The notes under the pieces were generated by a model. The model was not told the origin of the DNA, searched no databases, and worked only from the letters and a program-made list of their open reading frames with translations. From the NCBI GenBank assembly GCA_963677815.1, contig OY782499.1:2542001-2606000 (forward strand): DNA of 64,000 nucleotides, read 5' to 3'. The translations under genes were made by a program, and so were the position numbers. Shown piece by piece: positions 25,170 to 35,177 of this stretch (the stretch's first letter is position 1; the number at the start of each line of letters is the position of its first letter). The stretch is from JAEKNW01 sp963677815 (GTDB lineage Bacteria > Cloacimonadota > Cloacimonadia > Cloacimonadales > JAFGVF01).

Positions 25170-25226
25170 CTTTATTGTTAATATCTCTTTAAAATTCCAA
25201 TGTTTTATAGAGTAATTAACAATCAA
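25170..25226. repeat. 57-bp inverted-repeat hairpin, family 2 (diverged copy)
   Basis: The left arm CTTTATTGTTAAT and right arm ATTAACAATCAAG are an imperfect inverted repeat; inner ATATCTCT/AGAGTAAT segments also pair partly. It has the same arm sequence, size and layout as the hairpins at 42443-42500 and 60036-60093. It lies 46 nt from the right end of family 1 copy C. Confidence 0.6.
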
Positions 25227-25346
25227 GGAAGCAGGAAGCCTGACTACAACTCAATAGAATACATATCCAAACTTGGGTAAAACATAAGTATTGACAAATA
25301 TCCTAAAGGATAAGAAACTGAAAAAAATAAAAGGTTTTAATAGAGA

Positions 25347-27347
25347 ATGACAAATATAAAACAGATTGAAAAAGAGATTAACAGATTAAAAAAGGAAATT
25401 GAGTATCATAATAATTTATACTATCATGATAACGATCCTGAGATTACGGACTTTGAATACGATAGTTTGGTAATTCGCTTCAAAGAGCTTTTGGATGAGT
25501 ATCCACAATTCTCTAAGCAAGCTGAAATACTAGAGAAAGTAGGTAATGACCTGCTTCAAGATGGACAAACAATCACTCACAAAGAAAGAATGTATAGTTT
25601 ATCCAATGCTTATTCCCTTGAAGAAGTAGTAGCATTCTTTAATAAAATATATTTAACCTATCCTCAATATAAATTTGACCTTGTTATGGAACAGAAAATT
25701 GATGGTTTTTCCATAAATCTTTTTTATGAAGATGGAAAACTAAAATATGCTACAACAAGAGGAGATGGTTATAAAGGAGAAGTAATAACAGCTAATGCTC
25801 TGACAATATCAGATATCCCTCATACAATTAAGTATAAAAATAAAGTAGAAGTTAGAGGGGAAGTATATCTTTCACTATCTGAATTTCTTAGGATAAATAA
25901 GGAAAGACAAGAAAATTCTCTTAAAGAATTTGCGAATCCAAGAAATGCTGCTGCTGGAACAATCAAGCTAAAAGACTCTTCAGAAGTTAAAAAGCGGAAG
26001 TTAGCATCATTTATGTATTCTCTTGGAGCTCATGAATCTGATTTAAATCTTAATCAAGATGAATTACTTGATTTTTTGCAAAAGCAAGGTTTTTCTGTCA
26101 ATCCTCATTTTAAGCGAGTTCATTCACTAGAAGAGGTTAAAAGTTATTGTAATGACTGGGATAAGCAAAGAACTGAGCTTAACTATGAAATTGATGGTAT
26201 TGTCATTAAAATCAATGATATTGATTTACAGAAAGAATTAGCTTTCACACTCAAATCTCCCAAATGGGCAATCGCCTATAAATTTAAAGCTGAAGAGAAA
26301 GAAACAAAGCTACTAGACGTTGAGTTTCAGGTAGGTAGAACAGGAGCTGTAACCCCAAGAGCTATCCTTGAACCAGTATTTTTAGCAGGGACAACTGTAA
26401 GTCATGCTACACTACATAACGCTGATGAACTTAACAGATTAGATATTCATCTAAATGACACTGTAAGGGTAATTAAATCTGGAGAAATAATTCCTAAGAT
26501 TCTGAGTGTTAATCTGGAAAAAAGAGAGAAATCTGCCCAAAAGGTAATCTTCCCTGATAAATGTCCTGTTTGTAAAAGCGACTTAGAAAAAACTCCCGGT
26601 GAAGCTATTTGGTATTGTATTAACATATCATGCCCGGCTAAAATTCAGAAAAATATTGAGCACTTTGTTTCAAGAGAAACCATGGACATTGAAGGTTTTG
26701 GAGAAGCTGTAGTTGCCATCTTCTTAGAAAAATCAATAATATCATCTATTGCTGACATTTATCGTCTAGATTATGATAAAATCAGAAACTTAGAAGGGTT
26801 TGGAGAGAAGTCAGTCACAAATCTAGCAAAAGCAATTGAAAAATCTAAAAATCAGAATTTAGATAAGTTAATTTTTGCTTTAGGAATTAGATTTGTAGGT
26901 GCAAAAATTGCAACTATTCTTGCTGAGAATTTTGGTTCTTTAGAGAAGTTGAGTTTAGCTGATAGTGTTGAATTAGAAGGAATTGCAGATATTGGAGAGA
27001 AAATAGCTGCTTCTGTATATGACTTCTTTCATGAGCCAAAGAATATTTCTTTACTCCAAGAGTTGAAAGAACTTGGGTTAAACTTTACATATCAGCAAAA
27101 TATTCAAGAATCTGATAGCTTGCAAGGTAAATCATTTTTAGTAACAGGAACTCTAGAAAATTATAGTAGAAAAGAAATTCAAGAACTTATCTTGGCTAAT
27201 GGTGGAAAAATTCTGTCTTCTGTCAGTAAAAAATTAGATTACTTGGTTATTGGGGCAAATCCTGGTTCAAAGCTTGACAAAGCTCAGGCCTTAAAAAGTA
27301 TTACTATTCTAAATGAAAATGAATTATTAGGAATGATTAATAAATGA
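25347..27347 (+). CDS. ligA: NAD+-dependent DNA ligase
   Basis: 666 residues, the normal LigA length, with all domains. The N-terminal Ia NAD-binding helices come first (YHDNDPEITDFEYD near 26-39). The adenylation motif KIDG (in MEQKIDGFSINL near 114-125) supplies the catalytic lysine. An OB fold follows (FQVGRTGAVTPRA near 330). The four-cysteine zinc site is CPVCKSD plus WYCINISCP near 408-433, then helix-hairpin-helix repeats (LEGFGEKS, LEGIADIGEK), and a C-terminal BRCT domain (LQGKSFLVTGTL near 592). It seals nicks in replication and repair. The stop overlaps the start of the downstream lptF-like gene (ATGA-type overlap), so the two are translationally coupled. Confidence 0.97.
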   Translation: MTNIKQIEKEINRLKKEIEYHNNLYYHDNDPEITDFEYDSLVIRFKELLDEYPQFSKQAEILEKVGNDLLQDGQTITHKERMYSLSNAYSLEEVVAFFNKIYLTYPQYKFDLVMEQKIDGFSINLFYEDGKLKYATTRGDGYKGEVITANALTISDIPHTIKYKNKVEVRGEVYLSLSEFLRINKERQENSLKEFANPRNAAAGTIKLKDSSEVKKRKLASFMYSLGAHESDLNLNQDELLDFLQKQGFSVNPHFKRVHSLEEVKSYCNDWDKQRTELNYEIDGIVIKINDIDLQKELAFTLKSPKWAIAYKFKAEEKETKLLDVEFQVGRTGAVTPRAILEPVFLAGTTVSHATLHNADELNRLDIHLNDTVRVIKSGEIIPKILSVNLEKREKSAQKVIFPDKCPVCKSDLEKTPGEAIWYCINISCPAKIQKNIEHFVSRETMDIEGFGEAVVAIFLEKSIISSIADIYRLDYDKIRNLEGFGEKSVTNLAKAIEKSKNQNLDKLIFALGIRFVGAKIATILAENFGSLEKLSLADSVELEGIADIGEKIAASVYDFFHEPKNISLLQELKELGLNFTYQQNIQESDSLQGKSFLVTGTLENYSRKEIQELILANGGKILSSVSKKLDYLVIGANPGSKLDKAQALKSITILNENELLGMINK

Positions 27348-28801
27348 ATGTTTTAGAGTTTTTCTCACAGATTTTAAAGAATGTGAATGATAAATTGATG
27401 GGAATTCCCTACATATCTCATTATCTAAATGAAATATTGTTTGCAGTGATTATCATCTTAATCTTGTTTATGTATTATAAATCAAGAATCTTACAAAAGT
27501 ATTTAATGAAAGAGATGTTATCACCTTTTGTTATAACCTTGGTAACAATTACTTTTGTGCTTCTACTTGACGAAATTATTAAATTACTTAATCTAATCAT
27601 TGAAAAAGATTTAGACTTTATTACTACGCTAAATATCTTTTCCCTAGCTCTTCCCTTCCTCTTAGCCTTATCTATACCAATGTCAGTTTTAATGGCAACA
27701 ATATTAGCTTTTGGAAGACTTTCGGTAGATAGTGAAATTGTAGCAATCAAATCTGGCGGGATAAATATATTTAAACTAGTTCGGCCTATTTATTTCTTAG
27801 CTGTTTTACTCTCCCTATTTATGGTTTATTTCAATAACAGAATTCTTCCTGAAACTAATCATAAATTTAGTAATTTGAGAATGCAAATTTCTATGAAAAA
27901 GCCAATGAAAATCATCAGTCCAGGTGAATATATAGATTTTGGGAAATACACAGTTATAGTAAATTCCTCTACTGAAGAAGAAATGCAGGGAATAATAATC
28001 TATGATAGAAGTAATACTCAGTTCCCCAAAACTATCGTTGCTAATAGAGGTGTCTTAATTCCTATCAACACTTCGGCAAGTTTAAAAGCTATACTGTATG
28101 ATGGAGAGATGCATGAACGTGATGCTAAAGACCCTGCTAAATACACTGTAACCTCTTTTAAAGAATTTACCTTAAATATTTTTGGGTTAGATGAGCAAAT
28201 GGAAATCGGAGAAAGAGAGTTTCGTTCTGATAGAGAGATGTCTTCTGAACAGCTTGTGCTAGCCATAAAGAAAGATCAAGAAAACATTGAAAGATATAGC
28301 CAAGCTATTGAGAAATTACAAAATGATATTGCTAAATTACAGGATGAAATCAAAAGTGACCCTGATAATAGAGTTCTTTCTCAAAAGATTTCTTCAAATA
28401 AAAATAAGCTAAATGTTAATCAACAAGAATCAAATTATTCTTTGGAAAGAATTAGAAGCTATAAAGTTGAATACCACAAGAAATATGCCCTAGCTTTTGC
28501 CTGTTTAGTCTTTACTTTAATGGGCATCCCAATTGGTATAATGACAAAAAGTAGTGGTATAGGAACATCATTTTCAGTTTCCTCTCTAATCTTCTTAATA
28601 TATTATGTGTCTCTTATTGGTGGTGAAAGGTTAGCCGATAAAGGTATGCTATCTCCCTGGCTTTCAATGTGGATATCAAATATTATTTTCTTAATTACTG
28701 CCATATTTTTAACTTATACAGCCAAATTTGAAAGGTCTTTCCTTGATTTCTCAAGACTTAACATAAGACATTTATTTAGAAAAAAACAGGATATAAAATG
28801 A
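27344..28801 (+). CDS. lptF: LptF-type permease of the LPS export ABC transporter
   Basis: A 485-residue YjgP/YjgQ family permease. It has the usual three N-terminal membrane helices after ILQKYLMKEMLSPFVI (about 48-63), a periplasmic beta-jellyroll (about 155-295) and three C-terminal helices (about 385-460). With LptG and the ATPase LptB it extracts LPS from the inner membrane; lptB is not in this window. Two unusual traits stand out. There is an extra N-terminal ~47 residues with an additional hydrophobic helix (about 28-45). A charged coiled coil lies near 305-375 (QENIERYSQAIEKLQNDIAK and following). It overlaps ligA by 4 nt and the second permease by 4 nt. Assignment as LptF rather than LptG rests on order and size. 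Confidence 0.82.
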   Translation: MNVLEFFSQILKNVNDKLMGIPYISHYLNEILFAVIIILILFMYYKSRILQKYLMKEMLSPFVITLVTITFVLLLDEIIKLLNLIIEKDLDFITTLNIFSLALPFLLALSIPMSVLMATILAFGRLSVDSEIVAIKSGGINIFKLVRPIYFLAVLLSLFMVYFNNRILPETNHKFSNLRMQISMKKPMKIISPGEYIDFGKYTVIVNSSTEEEMQGIIIYDRSNTQFPKTIVANRGVLIPINTSASLKAILYDGEMHERDAKDPAKYTVTSFKEFTLNIFGLDEQMEIGEREFRSDREMSSEQLVLAIKKDQENIERYSQAIEKLQNDIAKLQDEIKSDPDNRVLSQKISSNKNKLNVNQQESNYSLERIRSYKVEYHKKYALAFACLVFTLMGIPIGIMTKSSGIGTSFSVSSLIFLIYYVSLIGGERLADKGMLSPWLSMWISNIIFLITAIFLTYTAKFERSFLDFSRLNIRHLFRKKQDIK

Positions 28802-29886
28802 GAACCTTAGATAAATATTTGATAAAAGAGTTCTTGAAAACATTTATTGTAATGTTCTTAGCTTCATCAGTTCTTTTTATCGTTATTGATATAATTGATC
28901 AATTATCAAAAATGCTAAAACATGGAGCTAGTCTTGAACAAGCAAGTCTCTATTATATACTTAGATTACCATATTTACTCACCTTGACTTCACCTGTTAT
29001 TATGCTACTAACTGGACTGTTCTTAATGAATAATCTGGCGAAATACAATGAATCTATTGCTGTTAGAGCAGCAGGTATTAGTATTAAGAGAATGTTACTA
29101 CCTTTAATATTCATAGGCTTGATTGTAAGTGGTATAATTGGTTGGTTCGGTGATTATGTTCTACCTAAAGCTGAAGAAAGAAGACAAATTCTTTACCAAG
29201 TGGAGATTAAAGGTGGAGATTTAAGAGATAAAATGCTTAGAACTAAGATCTTCTTCCAAGAAGGCCAGGATACCCATAATTATGTAGCCTTCTTTAATGG
29301 TCATACTCAAGAAATGAAAGTCATTGATAAAACTATTATCTCACCTGATTTTTCTTCTATCATATCAAGAAGTGAGGCTGCTAGTGCTAAATGGGATAAA
29401 GATGAATGGTCTTATAATAATCTTTATCAACGTACTTTTTCCCAAGGCAAGCTTACAGAATATATTCATGACAAAGAGTATAAAGGAAAAATAATGACTA
29501 TTACACCTCTAGAATTTATTCGTTCAGGGAAAAAAACTATGTCAATGAACTATAGAGAACTCAGTGCTTATATTGATAGATTAAAAAAGCTTAATGATAA
29601 TTATTCAGAGGAATTAGTTGATTTATATATGAAGATATCCTTTCCTTTTGCAAATCTGATTATTTTATTCTTCTCCTTCCCTATTGTATCAAGTTCAACT
29701 AGAAGTAAAAATAGAGGTTATATCTTCATGCTAGGTTTATTAGTTTGCTTTACTTTTTTGATAACTCTTGAAATATCAAGGTCTCTAGGTTATAGTGAAG
29801 TGATTAGTCCTTTAACAGCTGCTTGGGCTCCTAATATACTATTTGGATTGATTGGCCTTTATTTCCTACATAAAGCTGAGGTTTAG
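28798..29886 (+). CDS. lptG: LptG-type permease of the LPS export ABC transporter
   Basis: A 362-residue YjgP/YjgQ family permease. It starts MRTLDKYLIKEFLKTF, the typical membrane-entry motif. It has three N-terminal membrane helices up to about residue 120 (GIIGWFGDYVLPKAEERR follows), a periplasmic beta-rich domain (about 125-255) and three C-terminal helices from about 280. The length is normal for LptG/LptF. It overlaps the upstream permease by 4 nt, and its TAG stop abuts the ATG of the aspartate kinase. Together the two genes supply the heterodimeric membrane part of LptB2FG. Which one is F and which is G is inferred from order. Confidence 0.85.
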   Translation: MRTLDKYLIKEFLKTFIVMFLASSVLFIVIDIIDQLSKMLKHGASLEQASLYYILRLPYLLTLTSPVIMLLTGLFLMNNLAKYNESIAVRAAGISIKRMLLPLIFIGLIVSGIIGWFGDYVLPKAEERRQILYQVEIKGGDLRDKMLRTKIFFQEGQDTHNYVAFFNGHTQEMKVIDKTIISPDFSSIISRSEAASAKWDKDEWSYNNLYQRTFSQGKLTEYIHDKEYKGKIMTITPLEFIRSGKKTMSMNYRELSAYIDRLKKLNDNYSEELVDLYMKISFPFANLIILFFSFPIVSSSTRSKNRGYIFMLGLLVCFTFLITLEISRSLGYSEVISPLTAAWAPNILFGLIGLYFLHKAEV

Positions 29887-31038
29887 ATGAGAATAATTGT
29901 TAAGAAATTTGGTGGTACATCAGTTGGTGATATTGACAAAATACGCAATATTGCTTTAAGGTTGAATCAAGAAATGGAAAGTGATTGTAGATATGTTATT
30001 GTAGTATCTGCTATGGGAAATACTACTGACGAGTTAACAGACATGGCTTATCAGCTTAGCAAAAAGCCATGTAAAAGAGAACTTGATATGTTGCTAACTG
30101 CAGGAGAAAGGATTTCAATGTCTCTTCTCTCTATTGCTTTGCAAGAATTCGGTATTATTTCTATATCATTTACTGGTTCTCAATCAGGTATTATAACAAA
30201 TTCTACGCATGGGAATGCTAGAATTATTGATGTGACTGCTTTTCGAATTAGAGAAGAATTAGAGAAACATAAAGTAGTAATCGTTGCTGGATTTCAAGGT
30301 GTGAGTAGAGAGAAAGAAGTTACTACTCTAGGTAGAGGTGGTTCTGATACTTCTGCTGTCGCCTTAGCTTCCTATTTGAATGCAGAAAAATGTGAAATAT
30401 ATACTGATGTTGATGGTATTTATAGTGGAGACCCAAGAATTATTAAAGATTATCTTAAACTTGATGAGATAAGTTATGATACTGTCTTAGAGATGGCTTA
30501 TGGGGGAGCAAAAGTTATCCATCCTAGAGCTGTTGAATTTGCCAAAAAATATAATATACCATTAGAAGTTAAATCTTCTTTTACTTTTAATACAGGTACT
30601 TTTATTATTAAGGAAACAAGAATTATGGAAGAAAAGAAAATTACATCTTTAGCACAAAAAACTGATTTAATAAGATTTATTGTTCAAGCAGATTCTATTA
30701 AGCTTTTGCAAAGTCTTAACCATGCAAATATAGATATATATGATTTTACGATTAATGGTAATAATACTATTATAATTCAGCAAGAATATTATGAAGATAC
30801 TAAATCAGCTTTAGCCAGCTATAAAATTATTGAAGAATGCGAGGTGCAGTCAATATCTTTAATAGGACATAGAATTATTAATGATATTGACTTCTTAATG
30901 CAACTCATTAGTGATATAAAAGAGCTTGACACAGAGGTTAAAGATATTAAGAAAAATGCTGTTGGAATTAATTTAATTGTTTCAAGTAAAAGCATTGATA
31001 AATTATTAAACAAATTACATAAAAATTATATAAATTAA
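29887..31038 (+). CDS. Aspartate kinase
   Basis: 383 residues, somewhat shorter than the ~400-450 typical. The kinase domain shows IVKKFGGTSVGD at 3-14 (substrate/ATP site), VVSAMGNTTDEL near 39-50, TLGRGGSDTSAVALA near 146-160 and YTDVDGIYSGDPR near 172-184. A C-terminal pair of weakly conserved ACT-like regulatory segments (about 250-383) should bind the feedback inhibitor. It phosphorylates aspartate, the first step to lysine, threonine and methionine. Its start codon directly follows the stop of lptG. No other genes of the pathway are adjacent, so which end product controls it is unknown. Confidence 0.93.
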   Translation: MRIIVKKFGGTSVGDIDKIRNIALRLNQEMESDCRYVIVVSAMGNTTDELTDMAYQLSKKPCKRELDMLLTAGERISMSLLSIALQEFGIISISFTGSQSGIITNSTHGNARIIDVTAFRIREELEKHKVVIVAGFQGVSREKEVTTLGRGGSDTSAVALASYLNAEKCEIYTDVDGIYSGDPRIIKDYLKLDEISYDTVLEMAYGGAKVIHPRAVEFAKKYNIPLEVKSSFTFNTGTFIIKETRIMEEKKITSLAQKTDLIRFIVQADSIKLLQSLNHANIDIYDFTINGNNTIIIQQEYYEDTKSALASYKIIEECEVQSISLIGHRIINDIDFLMQLISDIKELDTEVKDIKKNAVGINLIVSSKSIDKLLNKLHKNYIN

Positions 31039-31053
31039 TGGAGAAATAGATTA

Positions 31054-33084
31054 ATGAGTAAATATATAGTTACTAGTGCTTTGCCTTATGCGAACGGGAA
31101 ACTTCACATAGGGCATGTTGCAGGTGCATATTTACCTGCAGATATCTTTGTTAGATATTTAAGATTAAAAGAAGAAGATGTTATCTACATTTGTGGTACA
31201 GATGAGCATGGAGCTCCAATTTCTATTAAAGCTGAAAAAGAAGGTGTTTCACCTCAAGTTATAGTTGATAGATACCATAAATCTATTAAAGAAAGCTTCG
31301 ATGGTTTGAACATAGAATTTGATAATTTCTCAGGAACTTCAAGAAAACCTCACTATAAATTAGCCCAAGAGTTTTTTACAGATTTATTAGATAATGGTTT
31401 TATTACAAGCAAGATAACTAAGCAATTCTATGATGAACAAGAATCCCGTTTCTTACCAGACAGATATGTAGAGGGCACTTGTCCTCATTGTGGGGCTGAT
31501 GGAGCTAGAGGAGACCAGTGTGACACCTGTGGGAAATTAATAGATTCTATTACATTAATTAATCCAATAAGCAAAGTATCTGGTTCAAGTCCTGTAATAA
31601 AAGAAACTAAACAATGGTATCTAGACCTGCCGAAATTCACCCAAGAACTAAAAGAATGGTTAGACACTAAGACTTACTGGAAGGAAAATGTACGTAATTT
31701 TATCTTAAGTTGGCTTAATGAAGGCTTGATTGAAAGAGCTATTACTCGTGATATTAACTGGGGAGTACCTGTACCTTTAGAAGAAGCTGAAGGGAAAGTT
31801 CTCTATGTTTGGTTTGATGCCCCTATTGGTTATATTTCGTCTACTATAGAATGGGCTGAAAAATTAGGGCAAGCAGACCTTTGGAAGGATTACTGGCTAA
31901 ACCCAGATACCAAATTAATACATTTCATTGGAAAAGATAACATACCTTTCCATACTATCATGTGGCCATCCTTTGTTATGGGACAAAACAAAGACTATGT
32001 TCTACCTCATGATGTCCCCGCTAATGAATATTTGAACCTTGAAGGAGAAAAAATATCTACAAGTAGAAATTGGGCCATCTGGGTTGATGAATTTATCAAG
32101 TACTTTGATGGTGAATATTTGCGCTATGTTCTAGCTGTTAATGCACCGGAAAAACAAGATAATGATTTCTTATGGAAAGATTTTCAGAATAAAATCAATA
32201 CTGAATTGAATAATGTTTTAGGCAACCTTGCTAATAGAGTTTTCTCATTCTCTATGAAACATTTCTCTGGACTAGTTGAAAAGCCAAGCCAACTATCAGA
32301 ATTATCACAATCAAGCTTACAAGAAGCCCATGATTTAACTAAAGAAATTGATAACTGCTATCAAAATTATCAAGTTAGGAAAGCAGTTAAAACCATTATG
32401 GATATTGCTAGACTAGGCAATAAGTATTTTGATGAAAGAGAACCTTGGAAAGCTATTAAAGAAGACAAAGAATCCGTCCAAGAGACCATTTACACTTGTT
32501 GTGAAATATTAAGAATCATTTCTGTTGTAATGACTCCAATACTTCCAAACTTCATGACTGAACTAAGAAGTATCATGTCTATTAGTCAAAAAGCTTCTTG
32601 GCAAGAGTTAAATCAAAACCCTTATCCTATTCAATTAAATGAAGTTAGAAGAATCTTCCAGAAGGTAGAAGATAGTCAGATTGAAGAGCAAATCAAACTT
32701 CTCCAAGAAAATGCCAAGGCAAATAAAGAGACTAAAAAAGCTGAATTTAAAGAAATCAAAGCTGAGATTGAGTTTGATGATTTCATGAAGCTTGATTTAA
32801 GAATTGCTAAAATTCTTACAGCTGAGAAAGTCAAAAAGACAGATAAATTACTCAGAATAACTGCTGATATTGGTGGCAAAGAAATCGAATTAATTGCTGG
32901 ACTAGCTAAGGCTTATTCTCCAGAAGATGTTATTAATAAAAAAGTTGTGATGCTACTAAATTTGAAGCCGAGAAAGATTAAGGGTATCCTTTCTCAAGGC
33001 ATGATCTTAGCTGCTGATGACGGTGAAAATTTATCTGTATTATTGGCTGACAAGAGCATCAAAACAGGTGCTGAAATAGGTTAA
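31054..33084 (+). CDS. metG: Methionyl-tRNA synthetase with C-terminal tRNA-binding domain
   Basis: 676 residues. A class I synthetase core shows HIGH in KLHIGHVAGAYLPADIF (about 16-32), zinc-knuckle cysteines CPHCGADGARGDQC then CDTC (about 143-159), and KISTSR near 331-336 in place of KMSKS. The last ~105 residues are an EMAP/Trbp111-like OB domain (DFMKLDLRIAKI, then LKPRKIKGILSQGM), found in the dimeric bacterial form. A lysine-rich linker near 550-568 separates the two. It charges tRNA-Met and lies 15 nt after the aspartate kinase gene. Confidence 0.97.
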   Translation: MSKYIVTSALPYANGKLHIGHVAGAYLPADIFVRYLRLKEEDVIYICGTDEHGAPISIKAEKEGVSPQVIVDRYHKSIKESFDGLNIEFDNFSGTSRKPHYKLAQEFFTDLLDNGFITSKITKQFYDEQESRFLPDRYVEGTCPHCGADGARGDQCDTCGKLIDSITLINPISKVSGSSPVIKETKQWYLDLPKFTQELKEWLDTKTYWKENVRNFILSWLNEGLIERAITRDINWGVPVPLEEAEGKVLYVWFDAPIGYISSTIEWAEKLGQADLWKDYWLNPDTKLIHFIGKDNIPFHTIMWPSFVMGQNKDYVLPHDVPANEYLNLEGEKISTSRNWAIWVDEFIKYFDGEYLRYVLAVNAPEKQDNDFLWKDFQNKINTELNNVLGNLANRVFSFSMKHFSGLVEKPSQLSELSQSSLQEAHDLTKEIDNCYQNYQVRKAVKTIMDIARLGNKYFDEREPWKAIKEDKESVQETIYTCCEILRIISVVMTPILPNFMTELRSIMSISQKASWQELNQNPYPIQLNEVRRIFQKVEDSQIEEQIKLLQENAKANKETKKAEFKEIKAEIEFDDFMKLDLRIAKILTAEKVKKTDKLLRITADIGGKEIELIAGLAKAYSPEDVINKKVVMLLNLKPRKIKGILSQGMILAADDGENLSVLLADKSIKTGAEIG

Positions 33085-33097
33085 CAAAGTAATCTTT

Positions 33098-34279
33098 ATG
33101 AATATCCTAATGATTTTAGAAACTCCTTTCCCTCCTGATTTGAGGGTGGAAAATGAGATAGATGCTCTGCTTAAAGCAGGTCATAAGCTTTCTATTATTG
33201 CTGGTTTTAGAGAAAAGGTTAGTAAAACTTCTTCCTATGGAAAAGCAAATATCATTAGGGTATTCATCCCAAAATTTATCTATAAATCCTCAATCGGATG
33301 CTTAAACTTCCCTTTTTATTTTAATTTTTGGAAAAAGGTAATTAAACAAGAACTACTAGCGAAGAAATATGATGTTGTTCATGTCCATGACCTACCCCTT
33401 TGCCAGGTAATAGTTAACTTAAGAAGAGAAATATCTGCAAGTTATTCTATTACTCTTGATTTACACGAAAACTACCCAGATATGCTTAAAATAGCTAAGC
33501 ACACTAATAGCTTCTTAGGTAAATTATTCTTTAATTATCAGCAATGGTTATCCTATGAAGCAAAAATGGTAAAACAAGTTGATAATGTAATCACTGTTGT
33601 CGAAGAGATGCAGGATAGAATAATTTCTTTAGGGGTTGATAGTAAAAAAGTGACTGTCGTTTCTAATACTTTTAATTCTGCCAAGTTCACTAAAGTTCCT
33701 AGGCAAATAAGCAAAGATAAGTTTATTCTCTTTTATGGTGGAGGTGTCACAATTGATAGAGGCCTTCAGTATGTTATTCCAGCCTTGCCTAAACTTGTTA
33801 ATGAAATACCAAACATAGAACTTTGGATTGTAGGCAATGGCTCTTATTTAGAAGAGCTGAAGTTATTAGCAAGGAAACACAAAGTTGAGCATCTAGTAAG
33901 TTTTTGGGGAAGACAAAGTTTTCCCAAGCTTCTTGACTTCTTAAGTAAGGCAAATATTGCCCTCATACCTCATCTAAAATCACCCCAAACAGAATCAGGT
34001 TTACCACATAAACTCTTTCAATATATGATAACTGGTATACCAATTGTGGCATCGAACTGCTCCCCATTCATTAGAGTTCTTGGGAATAATAATGCAGGAC
34101 TTATCTATGAGTATGATAATTACTGTGATTTTACCCAAACTATCATCAAGCTATATTCTAATCCTGAATTGCAAGATAAGCTTGTAGCTAAGGCTAAACA
34201 GGTCTTGTATGACAAATACTTATGGGAATATGATGCTGAAAGATTAATTAAGATTTATGAGGCTGATACTTACCTTTAA
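33098..34279 (+). CDS. GT4-family glycosyltransferase
   Basis: 393 residues with GT-B fold. The N-terminal acceptor domain has PFPPDLRVENEIDALLKAGH near 10-29 (the DxRVxxEAxxLxxxGH pattern), and the C-terminal nucleotide-sugar domain has FYGGGVTIDRGLQYVI near 211-226 and SGLPHKLFQYMITGIPIVAS near 304-323. The latter is the E/x-x-x-K-x-x-E-Y-M-A-like donor site, with SG for ES. It transfers a sugar during glycan or LPS assembly; specificity is unknown. It is 13 nt downstream of metG with a weak ribosome site. Its 3' end overlaps the convergent acetyltransferase gene by 32 nt. Confidence 0.88.
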   Translation: MNILMILETPFPPDLRVENEIDALLKAGHKLSIIAGFREKVSKTSSYGKANIIRVFIPKFIYKSSIGCLNFPFYFNFWKKVIKQELLAKKYDVVHVHDLPLCQVIVNLRREISASYSITLDLHENYPDMLKIAKHTNSFLGKLFFNYQQWLSYEAKMVKQVDNVITVVEEMQDRIISLGVDSKKVTVVSNTFNSAKFTKVPRQISKDKFILFYGGGVTIDRGLQYVIPALPKLVNEIPNIELWIVGNGSYLEELKLLARKHKVEHLVSFWGRQSFPKLLDFLSKANIALIPHLKSPQTESGLPHKLFQYMITGIPIVASNCSPFIRVLGNNNAGLIYEYDNYCDFTQTIIKLYSNPELQDKLVAKAKQVLYDKYLWEYDAERLIKIYEADTYL

Positions 34280-35144
34280 AGAATAATATCAAAGCATATA
34301 AAGCATAATCAAATTTTCTGATTTTAATATTCTCCCACATAACTTTAAAAAGATTTCCTTTAGAAAACTTCCAGCTTAATCTACAATCAATACAAGCTGG
34401 ATTATTACAAAAGAAGAATGATGGGTTTTTCTTACCTTCACTTATTTCCCACTCAAGTGTTTTCTTCATATCAGAGACGATAATATCAGCATTTCCAACT
34501 TTCCCTTCGTATAGAAATGCCCCTATTTCCTTATATTTAGGTAGAAGTTTATTAAACCCAGCGACACATCCGCCAGCCCAGTTCACTAAAAATAGTTTTG
34601 TATTCCCTTCTGATTTGTAATGGACACCATAATCTAATCTCTTCTGTTGAAAGCCTAATAGTCCTATAGCGACATGGGTTGTGCCAACTCCGACTACTTT
34701 GTCTGCCTGGCCTAAGCGAATATTTTTAGCCCCCATTTCAGCCATTCTTCTTAGTACATCATAAGCATAAGATTTTGCTGTATGATTATCGGCAAATTCA
34801 TCAGCAAGTTTTCCAATAATAGCAAACTTTTGGATAGGATGTTGACTTCTTCTAACCTGTGGGTTTTTAAGCATAGCATTTGCAACAGCCCCAGCATAAG
34901 AAGGTGTTGAGTCATCAGTAATATAAACATTCTTTTTTAGGGTTTTTAAAGATTTTACGCTCACAAAACTGTCTGTTACGATGGTACCTTGGCTTCCTAT
35001 TACGTCTAAAAATGCTTCTATAACAGTACTAGCACCACCATCCACCCAACCTATCGATTTCAGTGAAATCTTCAAATTGAGAATATCACCTTCTTTGATT
35101 CCAGCTTTTCTAATATCTGCTAATAATTGATTCTTTGTTATCAT
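34248..35144 (-). CDS. AAC(3)/YokD-fold N-acetyltransferase
   Basis: 298 residues when started at the ATG at 35144, which has AAAGGAAAAA ahead of it; an upstream ATG at 35159 has no ribosome site. The fold is that of the AAC(3) (Antibiotic_NAT) family: DILNLKISLKSIGWVDGG near the start, GTIVTDSF near 55-62, then AMLKNPQVRRSQHPIQKFAIIG near 90-111, and VGVGTTHVAIGLLG with the conserved histidine. The C-terminal part has a cluster CNNPACIDCRLSW. It would acetylate an amino group with acetyl-CoA. Context (CoA-ester enzymes upstream, GT4 convergent) argues for a metabolic or glycan substrate, not resistance, but none can be named. Confidence 0.75.
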   Translation of the reverse strand: MITKNQLLADIRKAGIKEGDILNLKISLKSIGWVDGGASTVIEAFLDVIGSQGTIVTDSFVSVKSLKTLKKNVYITDDSTPSYAGAVANAMLKNPQVRRSQHPIQKFAIIGKLADEFADNHTAKSYAYDVLRRMAEMGAKNIRLGQADKVVGVGTTHVAIGLLGFQQKRLDYGVHYKSEGNTKLFLVNWAGGCVAGFNKLLPKYKEIGAFLYEGKVGNADIIVSDMKKTLEWEISEGKKNPSFFFCNNPACIDCRLSWKFSKGNLFKVMWENIKIRKFDYALYALILFFKGKYQPHKS

Positions 35145-35177
35145 ATTTTTCCTTTCCATAATTATCCGTAAAAGCTA

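Noticed and set aside
25291..25296. TTGACA upstream of ligA
   Set aside because: The best -10 candidates are poor in sequence or too close (14 nt), so a promoter is not called despite the attractive -35.
34248..35144. Aminoglycoside resistance gene, from the AAC(3) fold
   Set aside because: The fold is shared by many housekeeping acetyltransferases. There are no mobile or resistance neighbours, and the operon holds CoA-ester metabolism genes, so resistance is unsupported.
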